NCBI RefSeq assembly: GCF_934330165.1
Contig: NZ_CAKRGI010000035.1
Coordinates: forward strand, 1-19,722
Length of the DNA: 19,722 bases
Source of the DNA: an uncultured Mediterraneibacter sp.
GTDB lineage: Bacteria > Bacillota > Clostridia > Lachnospirales > Lachnospiraceae
Direction: 5' to 3'
A program made the translations under genes and the position numbers. Numbering within the stretch: position 1 is the stretch's first letter; the number at the start of each line of letters is the position of its first letter. Shown here one piece after another: positions 13,403 to 19,722 of this stretch. The notes below the pieces were generated by a model. That model had not been told where the DNA came from. It ran no database searches and was given only the letters and a program-made list of their open reading frames with translations.

Positions 13403-14549
13403 CCGTCAACACTCCACTTATATTATTGTCTGTAAAAAATGTATTTCCACTGTAAAGGAACAGCACCTCTGAGATCCTGTAGGAACTGAGCAATTCCTCG
13501 ATCGTGCCACTATAATATCTCGGATCGACCACCACGATCTCCCGGTAATACGGTGTTAAAAACTGCACAAAGCAGTCCGCAAAAGAGTCTTTGATCAGAA
13601 GAAGTCTTTTGCTTGCCGTCGATACTGTCTTAATATCTACAACAGAAAAATCTCCTCCCAGAAAGACATTATACTGATCCTTTGTATCCAGCCTGGAAGA
13701 CTCAAAAAGAGACGTCGTCCTTTTTCCCTCATCTACATAATCTACGATCACATCCGTATCACTGTCACTCGGAACATAAATATCAATCTGCTCTTTCTCG
13801 CTCAGATAAACTCCACTTTTTGATGCCAGCATTCCGTTAAAATCATTGGAAACCGCATAAGATACATATTTCCCTGAAATATCTCCCTCGATTCCCAACG
13901 AAGGGGCTGCCTCCTGAAATGCATAAAAAGCCCCCAGAGAAGTCCAGTGATGATCCGTCTTATAATAAATCTTTTCACTCCGGTGCTTATTCAGAGCCGA
14001 AGCTGCATCGATCCATTCAACGGAACTCCCCAGTTCCTTCTTTACCATGCTTAAGAGCTGTGTCTGATCCTCCACTTCTGCCATAGCCGGGAGCTTTGCT
14101 CCGAGAACCCCTGCTGCATCCGGCACAAGCATCATTCTCACCGGAAGACCCGTATTCGTCTCTGCAAAATTCTGAATGGCTTTCAGATTGTCTGCCAGAT
14201 ATTCCTGGTTTGGCAGCTCAATCTCCTCCATCAGTTGTCCGTCTTTTCCTATATATACGCCGTGTTCCTTGCTGACACCCGCCAGCCTGTCCACACCGAC
14301 CTTGATCCTTCTCCAGAAATCTCTTCCGACAAACTGATCCGACATATACCGCTCAAACTTTTCCATATAATCGCCCGAAATGACATTTCCCCAGTTCCAT
14401 TTCGGAGCGGATGCAAGCATCCTGTTCTCCTGCACTGACTTTTCTTTATCCGGCACAATGATATTGATTAAAAGAAATACAAATAGTACCAAGATAAAAA
14501 TTGTCCCTGTCACCCGCTCTAACGAGCCTCTCTGCTTCTTTTTCTTCAT
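13395..14549 (-). CDS. DHHW family protein (AlgJ/AlgX-like, SGNH fold)
   Basis: Membrane-anchored extracytoplasmic protein probably involved in O-acylation of a surface polysaccharide together with the MBOAT protein next to it. The 384 residues have one N-terminal transmembrane segment at about 14-32 with basic residues before it. The outside portion carries the DHHW motif TDHHWTSLGA at 198-207 and KDSFAD at 320-325, with S322 as the likely nucleophile of an SGNH-type acyltransferase or esterase, as in AlgJ/AlgX. The ATG has AGGTG upstream, and a 12-codon frame overlaps it (14546-14584). It lies 69 bases after the MBOAT gene and overlaps rluF by 8 bases. The glycan acted on is not known. Catalysis is inferred from motifs only. 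Confidence 0.85.
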   Translation of the reverse strand: MKKKKQRGSLERVTGTIFILVLFVFLLINIIVPDKEKSVQENRMLASAPKWNWGNVISGDYMEKFERYMSDQFVGRDFWRRIKVGVDRLAGVSKEHGVYIGKDGQLMEEIELPNQEYLADNLKAIQNFAETNTGLPVRMMLVPDAAGVLGAKLPAMAEVEDQTQLLSMVKKELGSSVEWIDAASALNKHRSEKIYYKTDHHWTSLGAFYAFQEAAPSLGIEGDISGKYVSYAVSNDFNGMLASKSGVYLSEKEQIDIYVPSDSDTDVIVDYVDEGKRTTSLFESSRLDTKDQYNVFLGGDFSVVDIKTVSTASKRLLLIKDSFADCFVQFLTPYYREIVVVDPRYYSGTIEELLSSYRISEVLFLYSGNTFFTDNNISGVLTGE

Positions 14550-14584
14550 ACTCTTTCACCTGAATCAGCCCTTTGGCTGCACAT
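14546..14584 (-). CDS. Possible 12-residue peptide coupled to the DHHW gene
   Basis: In the 69-base gap after the MBOAT gene, ATG at 14584 opens the frame MCSQRADSGERV, whose TGA overlaps the DHHW start codon as ATGA. AAGGTG lies 7 bases before the ATG. The same RNA can form CAGCC-AAAG-GGCTG, a small hairpin. It may be a coupling peptide or chance; nothing else supports translation. Confidence 0.25.
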   Translation of the reverse strand: MCSQRADSGERV

Positions 14585-14618
14585 TTTCCTTCACCTTAAA
14601 GCTACGGTCTTTCTTTTC

Positions 14619-16028
14619 TTAAAATCTGAAATATAAAAATGGCTGATATGTCTCCGTCACCAGAAATGCCACCGAGATTGCCATCATTCCGAAAAATAAA
14701 ATTCCGGCTACAACTGTTCGTGCCGTCTCACTCTCCGGCAGACCAATGATCCTTCTGAGCAGTCTGCCTCCAAATGCCGACATCCCGACCACTGCCAGCA
14801 GATAATACAGCCAGTGGGAAAAGAAGACATACCCTGCCCCTGCATCCAACAGTCCGGCTCCCGTTCCGACCATTGCCCCGAGATAACGGAATGCTGCTCC
14901 CAGGCTCGGACTAAAGAAAAAGACCCAACCGACCAGCACGCAGACCGCCGTATAGATTCTTCTGAGCGGTGATGGCAGCCGGTCCACTTCTGAACCCCAT
15001 ACATATTTTTCCATCACCAGCAGGACTCCGTAATAAAATCCCCACACAATAAAATTCCAGGCAGCTCCATGCCACATTCCCGTCAGTGTCCAGACGATCA
15101 GCAGATTCAGGATATGCCTTCCTCCACTGCAACGGTTTCCACCCAAAGGAATATAGACATATTCACGAAACCATGTACTCAATGAAATATGCCATCTTCT
15201 CCAAAATTCCGTCACACTTCTCGACACATAAGGGTGATCAAAATTCTTCTTCAGTTCAAAGCCGAACATTCTCGAAAGTCCGATCGCCATATCAGAATAT
15301 CCACTGAAATCATAATAGATCTCAAATGCATAGGTGATACAGCCGATCCATGCCATCGGAACAGAAAGGTTACTTGCTGAAATGGCTGAAATCTCCTCAA
15401 ATACTGTCTGAAATGTATCCGCAAGTACCGCCTTTTTTGCAAGACCGATCAGGAACATCATTGCCCCCTGTCCCAGCTTTCTTGCGGAGACTTTCCGCTG
15501 TGCAAGCTGTGGTTCTATATCTTCATACCGCACGATCGGTCCAGCGATCAGCTGTGGGAACAGGGCGATATAAAGTGCAAAATCCAACAGACTCCTCTGT
15601 GCCTTTGCTTTTCCCCGATAGACATCCACCACATAGGAAATGCCCTGAAAAGTATAAAAAGAAATCCCCACCGGAAGAGCCAGTTCGCGGTAAGTAAGTT
15701 CCGCTGAGGTCACGGAATTGACCAGCTCCAGGAAAAATCCATAATATTTAAAGAAAAGCAAAAGAGCCAGGTTCACAGCCACCGCAAAGAGCATCCCCCG
15801 GTGAGCCTTTCTCTCATCCTCTGCATTTGCCGCAATCTCTCTTCCACAACAATAATTCAGAAGAATACTTAAGATCATTAGAACCACATACACCGGTTCA
15901 CCCCATGCATAAAAGATCAGGCTTGCCAGCAGAAGCAGTAAGTTGCGTATTTTAAGTGGGGCGAGATAATATACTGCCAGAACGACCGGCAAAAATAAAA
16001 ATATAAACGTAAGACTGCTAAATAACAT
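14619..16028 (-). CDS. MBOAT family O-acyltransferase (AlgI/DltB-like)
   Basis: Polytopic membrane enzyme that passes acyl, probably acetyl, groups across the membrane to a surface polymer, as AlgI does for alginate and DltB for teichoic acid alanylation. The 469 residues show many hydrophobic helices and the MBOAT core: EFWRRWHISLSTWFREYVY at 274-292 with H280, and the catalytic H320 in GMWHGAAWN. LPVGISFYTFQGISYVVDVYRG near 118-139 and YYDFSGYSDMAIGLSRMFG near 238-256 are typical of the AlgI group. The ATG at 16028 is chosen over an upstream in-frame TTG at 16058; it gives the usual MLFSSLTFIFLFLP start and has AAGGGAAAG upstream. It starts 13 bases after the DUF4358 stop. Acyl group and acceptor are inferred only. 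Confidence 0.92.
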   Translation of the reverse strand: MLFSSLTFIFLFLPVVLAVYYLAPLKIRNLLLLLASLIFYAWGEPVYVVLMILSILLNYCCGREIAANAEDERKAHRGMLFAVAVNLALLLFFKYYGFFLELVNSVTSAELTYRELALPVGISFYTFQGISYVVDVYRGKAKAQRSLLDFALYIALFPQLIAGPIVRYEDIEPQLAQRKVSARKLGQGAMMFLIGLAKKAVLADTFQTVFEEISAISASNLSVPMAWIGCITYAFEIYYDFSGYSDMAIGLSRMFGFELKKNFDHPYVSRSVTEFWRRWHISLSTWFREYVYIPLGGNRCSGGRHILNLLIVWTLTGMWHGAAWNFIVWGFYYGVLLVMEKYVWGSEVDRLPSPLRRIYTAVCVLVGWVFFFSPSLGAAFRYLGAMVGTGAGLLDAGAGYVFFSHWLYYLLAVVGMSAFGGRLLRRIIGLPESETARTVVAGILFFGMMAISVAFLVTETYQPFLYFRF

Positions 16029-16041
16029 CCTTCTTTCCCTT

Positions 16042-16527
16042 CTACAAGCTCTGGTCAAAAGCAGCTCTGTACTCAGATGCTTTTGAAGATACTACATAAA
16101 AAATATAATTCCCACGGACACTGATCTGTGCCTCTTCCAAAAGTTTCTCCTGCTCCGGCAGATATCCCTCAAAATCTTTTTTCCGCTCCTGCAGCCGCTG
16201 TTCTACCGCATCTGTCACCTGCTCCGTCTGACTGCTCTTTTTGACACAGATCATCAGGACTTCCTCGGCATCAATGCTTGATTCAGAAGAATAATACATC
16301 ACGCCCTCATAATCTGTACTGTTCAGTCCGAAGTTCCTCTTGAGCATCTGACCGTCCAGTTTCTTCATCCCGGTCGTATCAATGACTTTCTCCATGGAAC
16401 TCTCCATCTCAGAAAAAGAGCGGTTACTTCCGCTTACATAGATCATAAGCAGGGCAATATAACCGAGAATCAGAAAGAATACCACATATGATGCAGCTTT
16501 CCATATTCCCTGTCTCTGTCTTGTCAT
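16042..16527 (-). CDS. DUF4358-like membrane-anchored protein
   Basis: Protein of unknown function, 161 residues. A single transmembrane segment spans about 11-31 after a short basic N-terminus, and the rest, probably extracytoplasmic, is hydrophilic with a charged helical stretch near 100-135. It resembles DUF4358 proteins, which in Lachnospiraceae often sit beside MBOAT and SGNH genes; I base this on overall pattern rather than on a catalytic motif. Its start overlaps the SGNH hydrolase stop as ATGA and its stop is 13 bases before the MBOAT start, so it is probably made together with them. It may be an accessory part of the acylation complex. Confidence 0.75.
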   Translation of the reverse strand: MTRQRQGIWKAASYVVFFLILGYIALLMIYVSGSNRSFSEMESSMEKVIDTTGMKKLDGQMLKRNFGLNSTDYEGVMYYSSESSIDAEEVLMICVKKSSQTEQVTDAVEQRLQERKKDFEGYLPEQEKLLEEAQISVRGNYIFYVVSSKASEYRAAFDQSL

Positions 16528-17279
16528 AATGTTGCTACCTCCGCCATATTCGTTGCCCAGACCGGATAAAATTCTGCTTTGAAATGAATCCCGTCTTCTT
16601 CATAATAATTGTCCTGCACAAGTCCGGTATTATCAATAAATCCCAAATGCTTTCCATCGCACATTTCCCGCAATGCGGTATTATAATCGGCAATCTTCGC
16701 CAGTGCCGGTTCTTTTTCAGTCGCAGATGCACTGACCGGAAAGATGGAATTGACATAAATACGGACGGACGGCATCTCTTTCGTGATCGACTCGATCACC
16801 GCTGCATATTTCTTAATAAACGCTTCTGTATCTCCGTCTGTTGCGATCACATCATTCATCCCATATGACAGGAACACGACCTGTGGATTCAGCTTTTTCG
16901 CCTGACTGATCTGCTCGTCCAGTCCATCCAGCTGTATGCCTCTCTTTGCAACAACACTTGAGGCATTCAGTACGTCATATTCACTGAATCCGCTGCTGAT
17001 GGAATCTCCCATCACCACCGCACCTGAAAAACGATCCTTCAGACTTCTCTCTGTATCCTCTGATGCCGGATCTTTTGCCTCCAGGCTGGCAATCTTCTGC
17101 TCGATCACCTTGACCTCTTCATTTTCCTTTGACTGAATATATTCAATTCCTTTTTTTGTATCTGCATTTTCTGCTGTAAACTGCTTCACTCCGTGGATCG
17201 CAGCTCCAAGAAGGATCAGTGCAATAATACAGCCTGCTCCAATATAGATTCGTGAAATTTTTTTCTTTCTTTTTTTCAT
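16524..17279 (-). CDS. SGNH/GDSL hydrolase, membrane-anchored
   Basis: Extracytoplasmic esterase or acyltransferase of the SGNH fold. The 251 residues have a basic N-terminus, a membrane anchor at about 11-29 and a short coiled-coil-like stalk (40-70). The catalytic blocks are GDS at 91-93 with nucleophile S93, G114 in the second block, GMND at 140-143 with N142, and DGIH at 229-232 with D229 and H232. All four SGNH residues are therefore present. It is the first gene of the acylation run, read from a promoter at 17318-17346. A ribosome site GAAAGAGAG precedes the ATG. In partnership with MBOAT it could transfer or remove acetyl groups on a cell-wall glycan. The substrate is unknown. Confidence 0.88.
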   Translation of the reverse strand: MKKRKKKISRIYIGAGCIIALILLGAAIHGVKQFTAENADTKKGIEYIQSKENEEVKVIEQKIASLEAKDPASEDTERSLKDRFSGAVVMGDSISSGFSEYDVLNASSVVAKRGIQLDGLDEQISQAKKLNPQVVFLSYGMNDVIATDGDTEAFIKKYAAVIESITKEMPSVRIYVNSIFPVSASATEKEPALAKIADYNTALREMCDGKHLGFIDNTGLVQDNYYEEDGIHFKAEFYPVWATNMAEVATL

Positions 17280-17317
17280 TCTTTTCTCTCTTTCAAGACT
17301 GAGATTTCTAACTATTT

Positions 17318-17346
17318 ATAATACTTTTTTTTCAGATAAAAGTCAA
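17318..17346 (-). promoter_or_regulatory. Promoter of the SGNH-to-ligA gene run
   Basis: On the minus strand TTGACT (17341-17346), 17 bases, then TATTAT (17318-17323). The spacer is A-rich. It lies about 40 bases upstream of the SGNH start and back to back with the permease promoter. Confidence 0.7.
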
Positions 17347-17359
17347 ATTTGACATCTGA
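17332..17359. promoter_or_regulatory. Palindrome shared by two divergent promoters
   Basis: GTCAAATTTGAC (17342-17353) is a perfect 12-base palindrome covering the two outward-facing -35 boxes. Outer arms TCAGAT (17332-17337) and ATCTGA (17354-17359) are also complementary, offset by four bases. A dimeric regulator bound here would affect both transcripts. It may instead be the simple result of two TTGAC boxes back to back, although that does not explain the outer arms. Confidence 0.5.
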
Positions 17360-17378
17360 ACCTCTCCGACTCTATAAT
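17349..17378 (+). promoter_or_regulatory. Promoter of the NCS2 permease gene
   Basis: TTGACA (17349-17354), 18 bases, then TATAAT (17373-17378): both boxes are perfect and the spacing is one base long. The predicted start leaves about 30 nt of leader, too short for a purine riboswitch. Confidence 0.85.
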
Positions 17379-17414
17379 TAACGATATCATAAAGGAAAGA
17401 CAGAGGACAAAATC

Positions 17415-18821
17415 ATGACAAATGAAAAAAAAGAAACCCCCGTCGCTGCTGTCAGCACGGAAAATATTTATCGCCTGAACGGACGTGTTCCACTGGGAAA
17501 AGCAATTCCTTTCGGTCTTCAGCACGTACTGGCGATGTTCGTCTCCAACCTTGCACCGGTTCTGATCGTATGCAGTGCCGCGCTGGTGCGTGGAACCGGT
17601 GAACCACTGACCGGTGCTGAGATCACCCAGCTTCTCCAGTGTGCTATGTTCGCTGCCGGAATCGGTACGTGTATGCAGTTGTATCCGATCTGGAAAATCG
17701 GATCAAGACTTCCTATCGTAATGGGTGTCAGTTTTACATTTCTTGGAAGTCTTCTGATGATCTGTACCAATCCCGAACTCGGATATGAAGGAATGATCGG
17801 GGCAGTCATCCTTGGCGGTATTTTTGAAGGCCTGGTTGGTTTAAGTGCCAAATACTGGAAACGGTTTCTTACTCCTGTAGTATCAGCCTGCGTGGTCATC
17901 GCCATCGGTTACTCTCTGCTGTCCGTCGGAATGGATTCCTGGGGCGGTGGTAATGGTGCAGAAGACTTCGGTTCCTGGTATCATTTACTGATCGGACTAA
18001 TCACACTGGTCGTATGTCTGGTTTCCCGTTATCTTCTGAAAGGTGTCTATAAGAACCTGAATATTCTGGTCGGACTGATCGCCGGATATATCATTTCTGC
18101 ACTTTTTACTGTTACAGGGGTCGCAAAAATGATCGACTTTTCCAGCATCGGAACAACCATCCACCAGGTTGGGTATTTCAGTCTTCCGAAACTGGTCTTC
18201 TTCACGGAGCATAAACCGGTCTTTGATCTTGGAGCTTTTCTCACGATCGCGATCGTATTCCTTGTATCTGCTGCAGAGACAACCGGTGCTACAACCGCTG
18301 TTGCAACCGGTGCTCTCCACCGTGATCTGAAAATGGAAGAACTGCAGGGTTCTCTTGCTGTAGACGGCTTTTCCAGTGCCATTTCCGGCTGCTTCGGATG
18401 CCTTCCGCTGACTTCTTTCAGTCAGAATGTAGGACTGGTCACCATGACCGGTGTAATCAACCGATTTACAATCCTGATGGGAGCATTGATCCTGATCCTT
18501 GCCTCTCTTTTCCCACCGTTGGGAGCATTCTTCAACTCTCTCCCGCAGGCTGTTCTTGGAGGCTGTACTGTTATGATGTTCGGATCGATCATGTACGAGG
18601 GAATTAAGATGCTGAAAGAATGTAAATTCGATGACCGGACAATGATCATCGTTTCCCTTTCTTTTGCGATCGGTGTCGGACTGACCCAGACTTCCGGAAA
18701 CTTTTTCTCCGCCTTCCCATCTGAAGTCGGTGATATTTTCAATGGAAATGCAGTTGCGGGAGTTTTTGTTGTCTCGCTGCTTTTAAGTCTGGTTCTTCCA
18801 AAGCACAAAGAGGAAGCTTAA
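17415..18821 (+). CDS. Nucleobase:cation symporter-2 family permease (xanthine/uracil type)
   Basis: Membrane transporter that takes up a purine or pyrimidine base with H+ or Na+. The 468 residues show about 14 hydrophobic segments and NCS2/NAT hallmarks: the N-terminal PFGLQHVLAMF at 32-42, E288 in AAETTGATT of helix 8, and the NAT signature QNVGLVTMTG at 337-346. These features favour xanthine, urate or uracil transport; GTP-type AzgA permeases lack them. AGAGGA lies 7 bases before the ATG. It has its own strong promoter and is divergent from the acylation genes. No terminator is seen after its stop, so the small gene 63 bases downstream may share the transcript. Substrate cannot be resolved from sequence. 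Confidence 0.93.
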   Translation: MTNEKKETPVAAVSTENIYRLNGRVPLGKAIPFGLQHVLAMFVSNLAPVLIVCSAALVRGTGEPLTGAEITQLLQCAMFAAGIGTCMQLYPIWKIGSRLPIVMGVSFTFLGSLLMICTNPELGYEGMIGAVILGGIFEGLVGLSAKYWKRFLTPVVSACVVIAIGYSLLSVGMDSWGGGNGAEDFGSWYHLLIGLITLVVCLVSRYLLKGVYKNLNILVGLIAGYIISALFTVTGVAKMIDFSSIGTTIHQVGYFSLPKLVFFTEHKPVFDLGAFLTIAIVFLVSAAETTGATTAVATGALHRDLKMEELQGSLAVDGFSSAISGCFGCLPLTSFSQNVGLVTMTGVINRFTILMGALILILASLFPPLGAFFNSLPQAVLGGCTVMMFGSIMYEGIKMLKECKFDDRTMIIVSLSFAIGVGLTQTSGNFFSAFPSEVGDIFNGNAVAGVFVVSLLLSLVLPKHKEEA

Positions 18822-18884
18822 TTTATTAAGTTTTCTGATCTGCATGGGGCAACAGGACTTTATTTTCCCGAAAGGATCTTAACT

Positions 18885-19403
18885 ATGATTTCACTTACAT
18901 TGACGAATGTTAAAAAATTTATGTCCCAGCTTCTGATGACAGAGACTTTCGACCGCTTTTCTTTTATTGAAGGCGAGATCGTAACTTTTAACCTATTCAA
19001 ACTGGATGGATATCTCCAAAAGGATTTTTTTGATGCCCCCGGCGGATACGAATCTGAAGCGGAAACTTCTCCTGCTCCATTGGAAGAATATTCCCGCTGG
19101 GGAGATGTCCGGGAATTTTGCTTTTCCCTCATCAAAGGAAAGCGGACACCTTTAAGTTTCCGCTTTATCCTGAGTCTGTCACCGGATAATATCGTCCGGC
19201 TTATGGAGCAGACTGTTCCCGAGATGTCCCCGGAAGATGTGCAGGGACTTTACCTGAATCTAAAATTCGACGGTATGCATCTGACCTGTATTACCGGAAT
19301 TTCTTTCCGTACTTTTACAATGGATAAATCTTTAGAGCATGCCTGGGATGAAATGGTAAAGAAATACTTTCTAAAAAAAGAAATTGAATTTGAAATTGCG
19401 TAA
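18885..19403 (+). CDS. Conserved hypothetical protein, DUF5721-like
   Basis: A soluble 172-residue protein with no signal peptide or membrane segment. It is hydrophilic with a mixed alpha/beta look, and its start (LTLTNVKKFMSQLLMTETFDRFSFIEGEI in overview) resembles DUF5721 proteins that I associate with Lachnospiraceae; this rests on memory of the family, not on a motif. AAAGGAT lies 7 bases before the ATG. It follows the permease on the same strand after 63 bases with no terminator between. No catalytic or ligand-binding residues can be pointed out, and no function can be given. Confidence 0.7.
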   Translation: MISLTLTNVKKFMSQLLMTETFDRFSFIEGEIVTFNLFKLDGYLQKDFFDAPGGYESEAETSPAPLEEYSRWGDVREFCFSLIKGKRTPLSFRFILSLSPDNIVRLMEQTVPEMSPEDVQGLYLNLKFDGMHLTCITGISFRTFTMDKSLEHAWDEMVKKYFLKKEIEFEIA

Positions 19404-19416
19404 GAAAGGTAAATTT

Positions 19417-19719
19417 GTAGTTGTTGGGGAGCATCTATCCCGGCAGCAGAAAGTTTTTTGACAGAAGAGCGTCCATATCCGCACTTGTTGTTGCATCGCA
19501 GTGCAGGACCCGCTTTACCTCAGCCCGTTGACAACTTGTAACAGAAACGTGGAAATGCTCGTGCAAAGGCACTCGCATTTACGTTCCTTAACAAGTTGGG
19601 CAAAGTGTCTTCGGAACGCTCCCTGTCAATGCACTGCTCACGCAGCAGCAAGTGCGGATATTTGGCTTTTCAAGTCAGAAAGCGTTCCTCGCACCGGAAC
19701 ATTTTCTCCCAACAAACAC
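19417..19719. repeat. Long imperfect inverted repeat, MITE-like element
   Basis: The final stretch has no plausible gene but folds on itself over about 300 bases, all arms pairing around one centre near 19567. Matching arms include GTnnTTGTTGGGGAG (19417-19431) with CTCCCAACAA (19706-19715) and AC (19718-19719); ATATCCGCACTTG (19475-19487) with its perfect complement at 19649-19661; GCAGTGCA (19498-19505) with 19630-19637; AACTTGT (19533-19539) with 19591-19597; and AAATGC...GTGC (19553-19564) with 19569-19580 around an AAAG loop. Matching ends and lack of a gene suggest a non-autonomous transposable element; a very long RNA hairpin or bidirectional terminator is possible. The window ends too soon after it to test for a target duplication. 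Confidence 0.75.
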
Positions 19720-19722
19720 GAA

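Noticed and set aside
16029..16058. Ten-residue extension of the MBOAT protein from a TTG codon
   Set aside because: Basic, non-hydrophobic residues overlapping the DUF4358 gene end; ATG at 16028 gives the typical start.
17379..17414. Purine riboswitch before the permease
   Set aside because: Only about 30 bases of leader remain after the promoter, with no aptamer-like sequence.
19404..19722. Simple transcription terminator for the DUF5721-like gene
   Set aside because: The symmetry extends for about 300 bases and the centre has no adjacent T-tract, so a simple terminator does not explain it.

Overview
The window comes from the chromosome of a Gram-positive anaerobe of the Clostridia, most likely family Lachnospiraceae. 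The evidence is a moderately AT-rich sequence, strong AGGAGG-type ribosome binding sites, a rplM-rpsI operon, a Csp-like S8 protease of the spore-germination type, an NCS2 permease, and several protein types I associate with Lachnospiraceae: DUF4358, DHHW/MBOAT cassettes, a DUF5721-like protein and a divergent LigA. No rRNA, tRNA, CRISPR array, prophage or transposase gene is visible. This is mostly core and house-keeping DNA, with one probable small repeat element at the right end.

Layout. Positions 1-387 have no gene but hold several hairpins, including a rho-independent terminator pointing right; together with a TATAAT box they suggest a short non-coding RNA. A CaCA-type Na+/Ca2+ exchanger follows on the minus strand, then the rpsI and rplM ribosomal genes (minus) with a textbook terminator and a consensus TTGACA-17-TATAAT promoter plus leader. 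Divergent from these is a cytoplasmic GH13 alpha-glucan hydrolase (plus) with its own promoter and terminator. Next is a minus-strand pair of a zinc-ribbon acidic protein and a NudC-type NAD pyrophosphatase, joined by an ATGA overlap. An S8 Csp-like protease (plus) follows, in which the catalytic Ser position is Cys. Its terminator stem is built into its own stop region. Convergent to it are a CPA2 monovalent cation/proton antiporter and, upstream of that, a ClpX-like AAA+ unfoldase with an extended N-terminus and altered pore loop.

From 10633 to 17279 six minus-strand genes form one compact run: SGNH hydrolase, DUF4358 protein, MBOAT O-acyltransferase, DHHW/AlgJ-like protein, RluF pseudouridine synthase and LigA. 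Most junctions are overlaps or gaps of 1-13 bases. The first four look like an O-acylation machine for an extracytoplasmic glycan; the last two are information-processing genes that appear to share the transcript. The run starts at a promoter back to back with that of an NCS2 xanthine/uracil permease (plus), the two -35 boxes lying inside one palindrome. The permease is followed by a small DUF5721-like protein.

The last 300 bases (about 19417-19719) contain no gene. They form one long imperfect inverted repeat with matching ends, which looks like a MITE-type element or a very long RNA hairpin. This, the Cys-substituted Csp-like protease, the ClpX-like paralogue and the LigA with altered motifs are the points most worth a second look.
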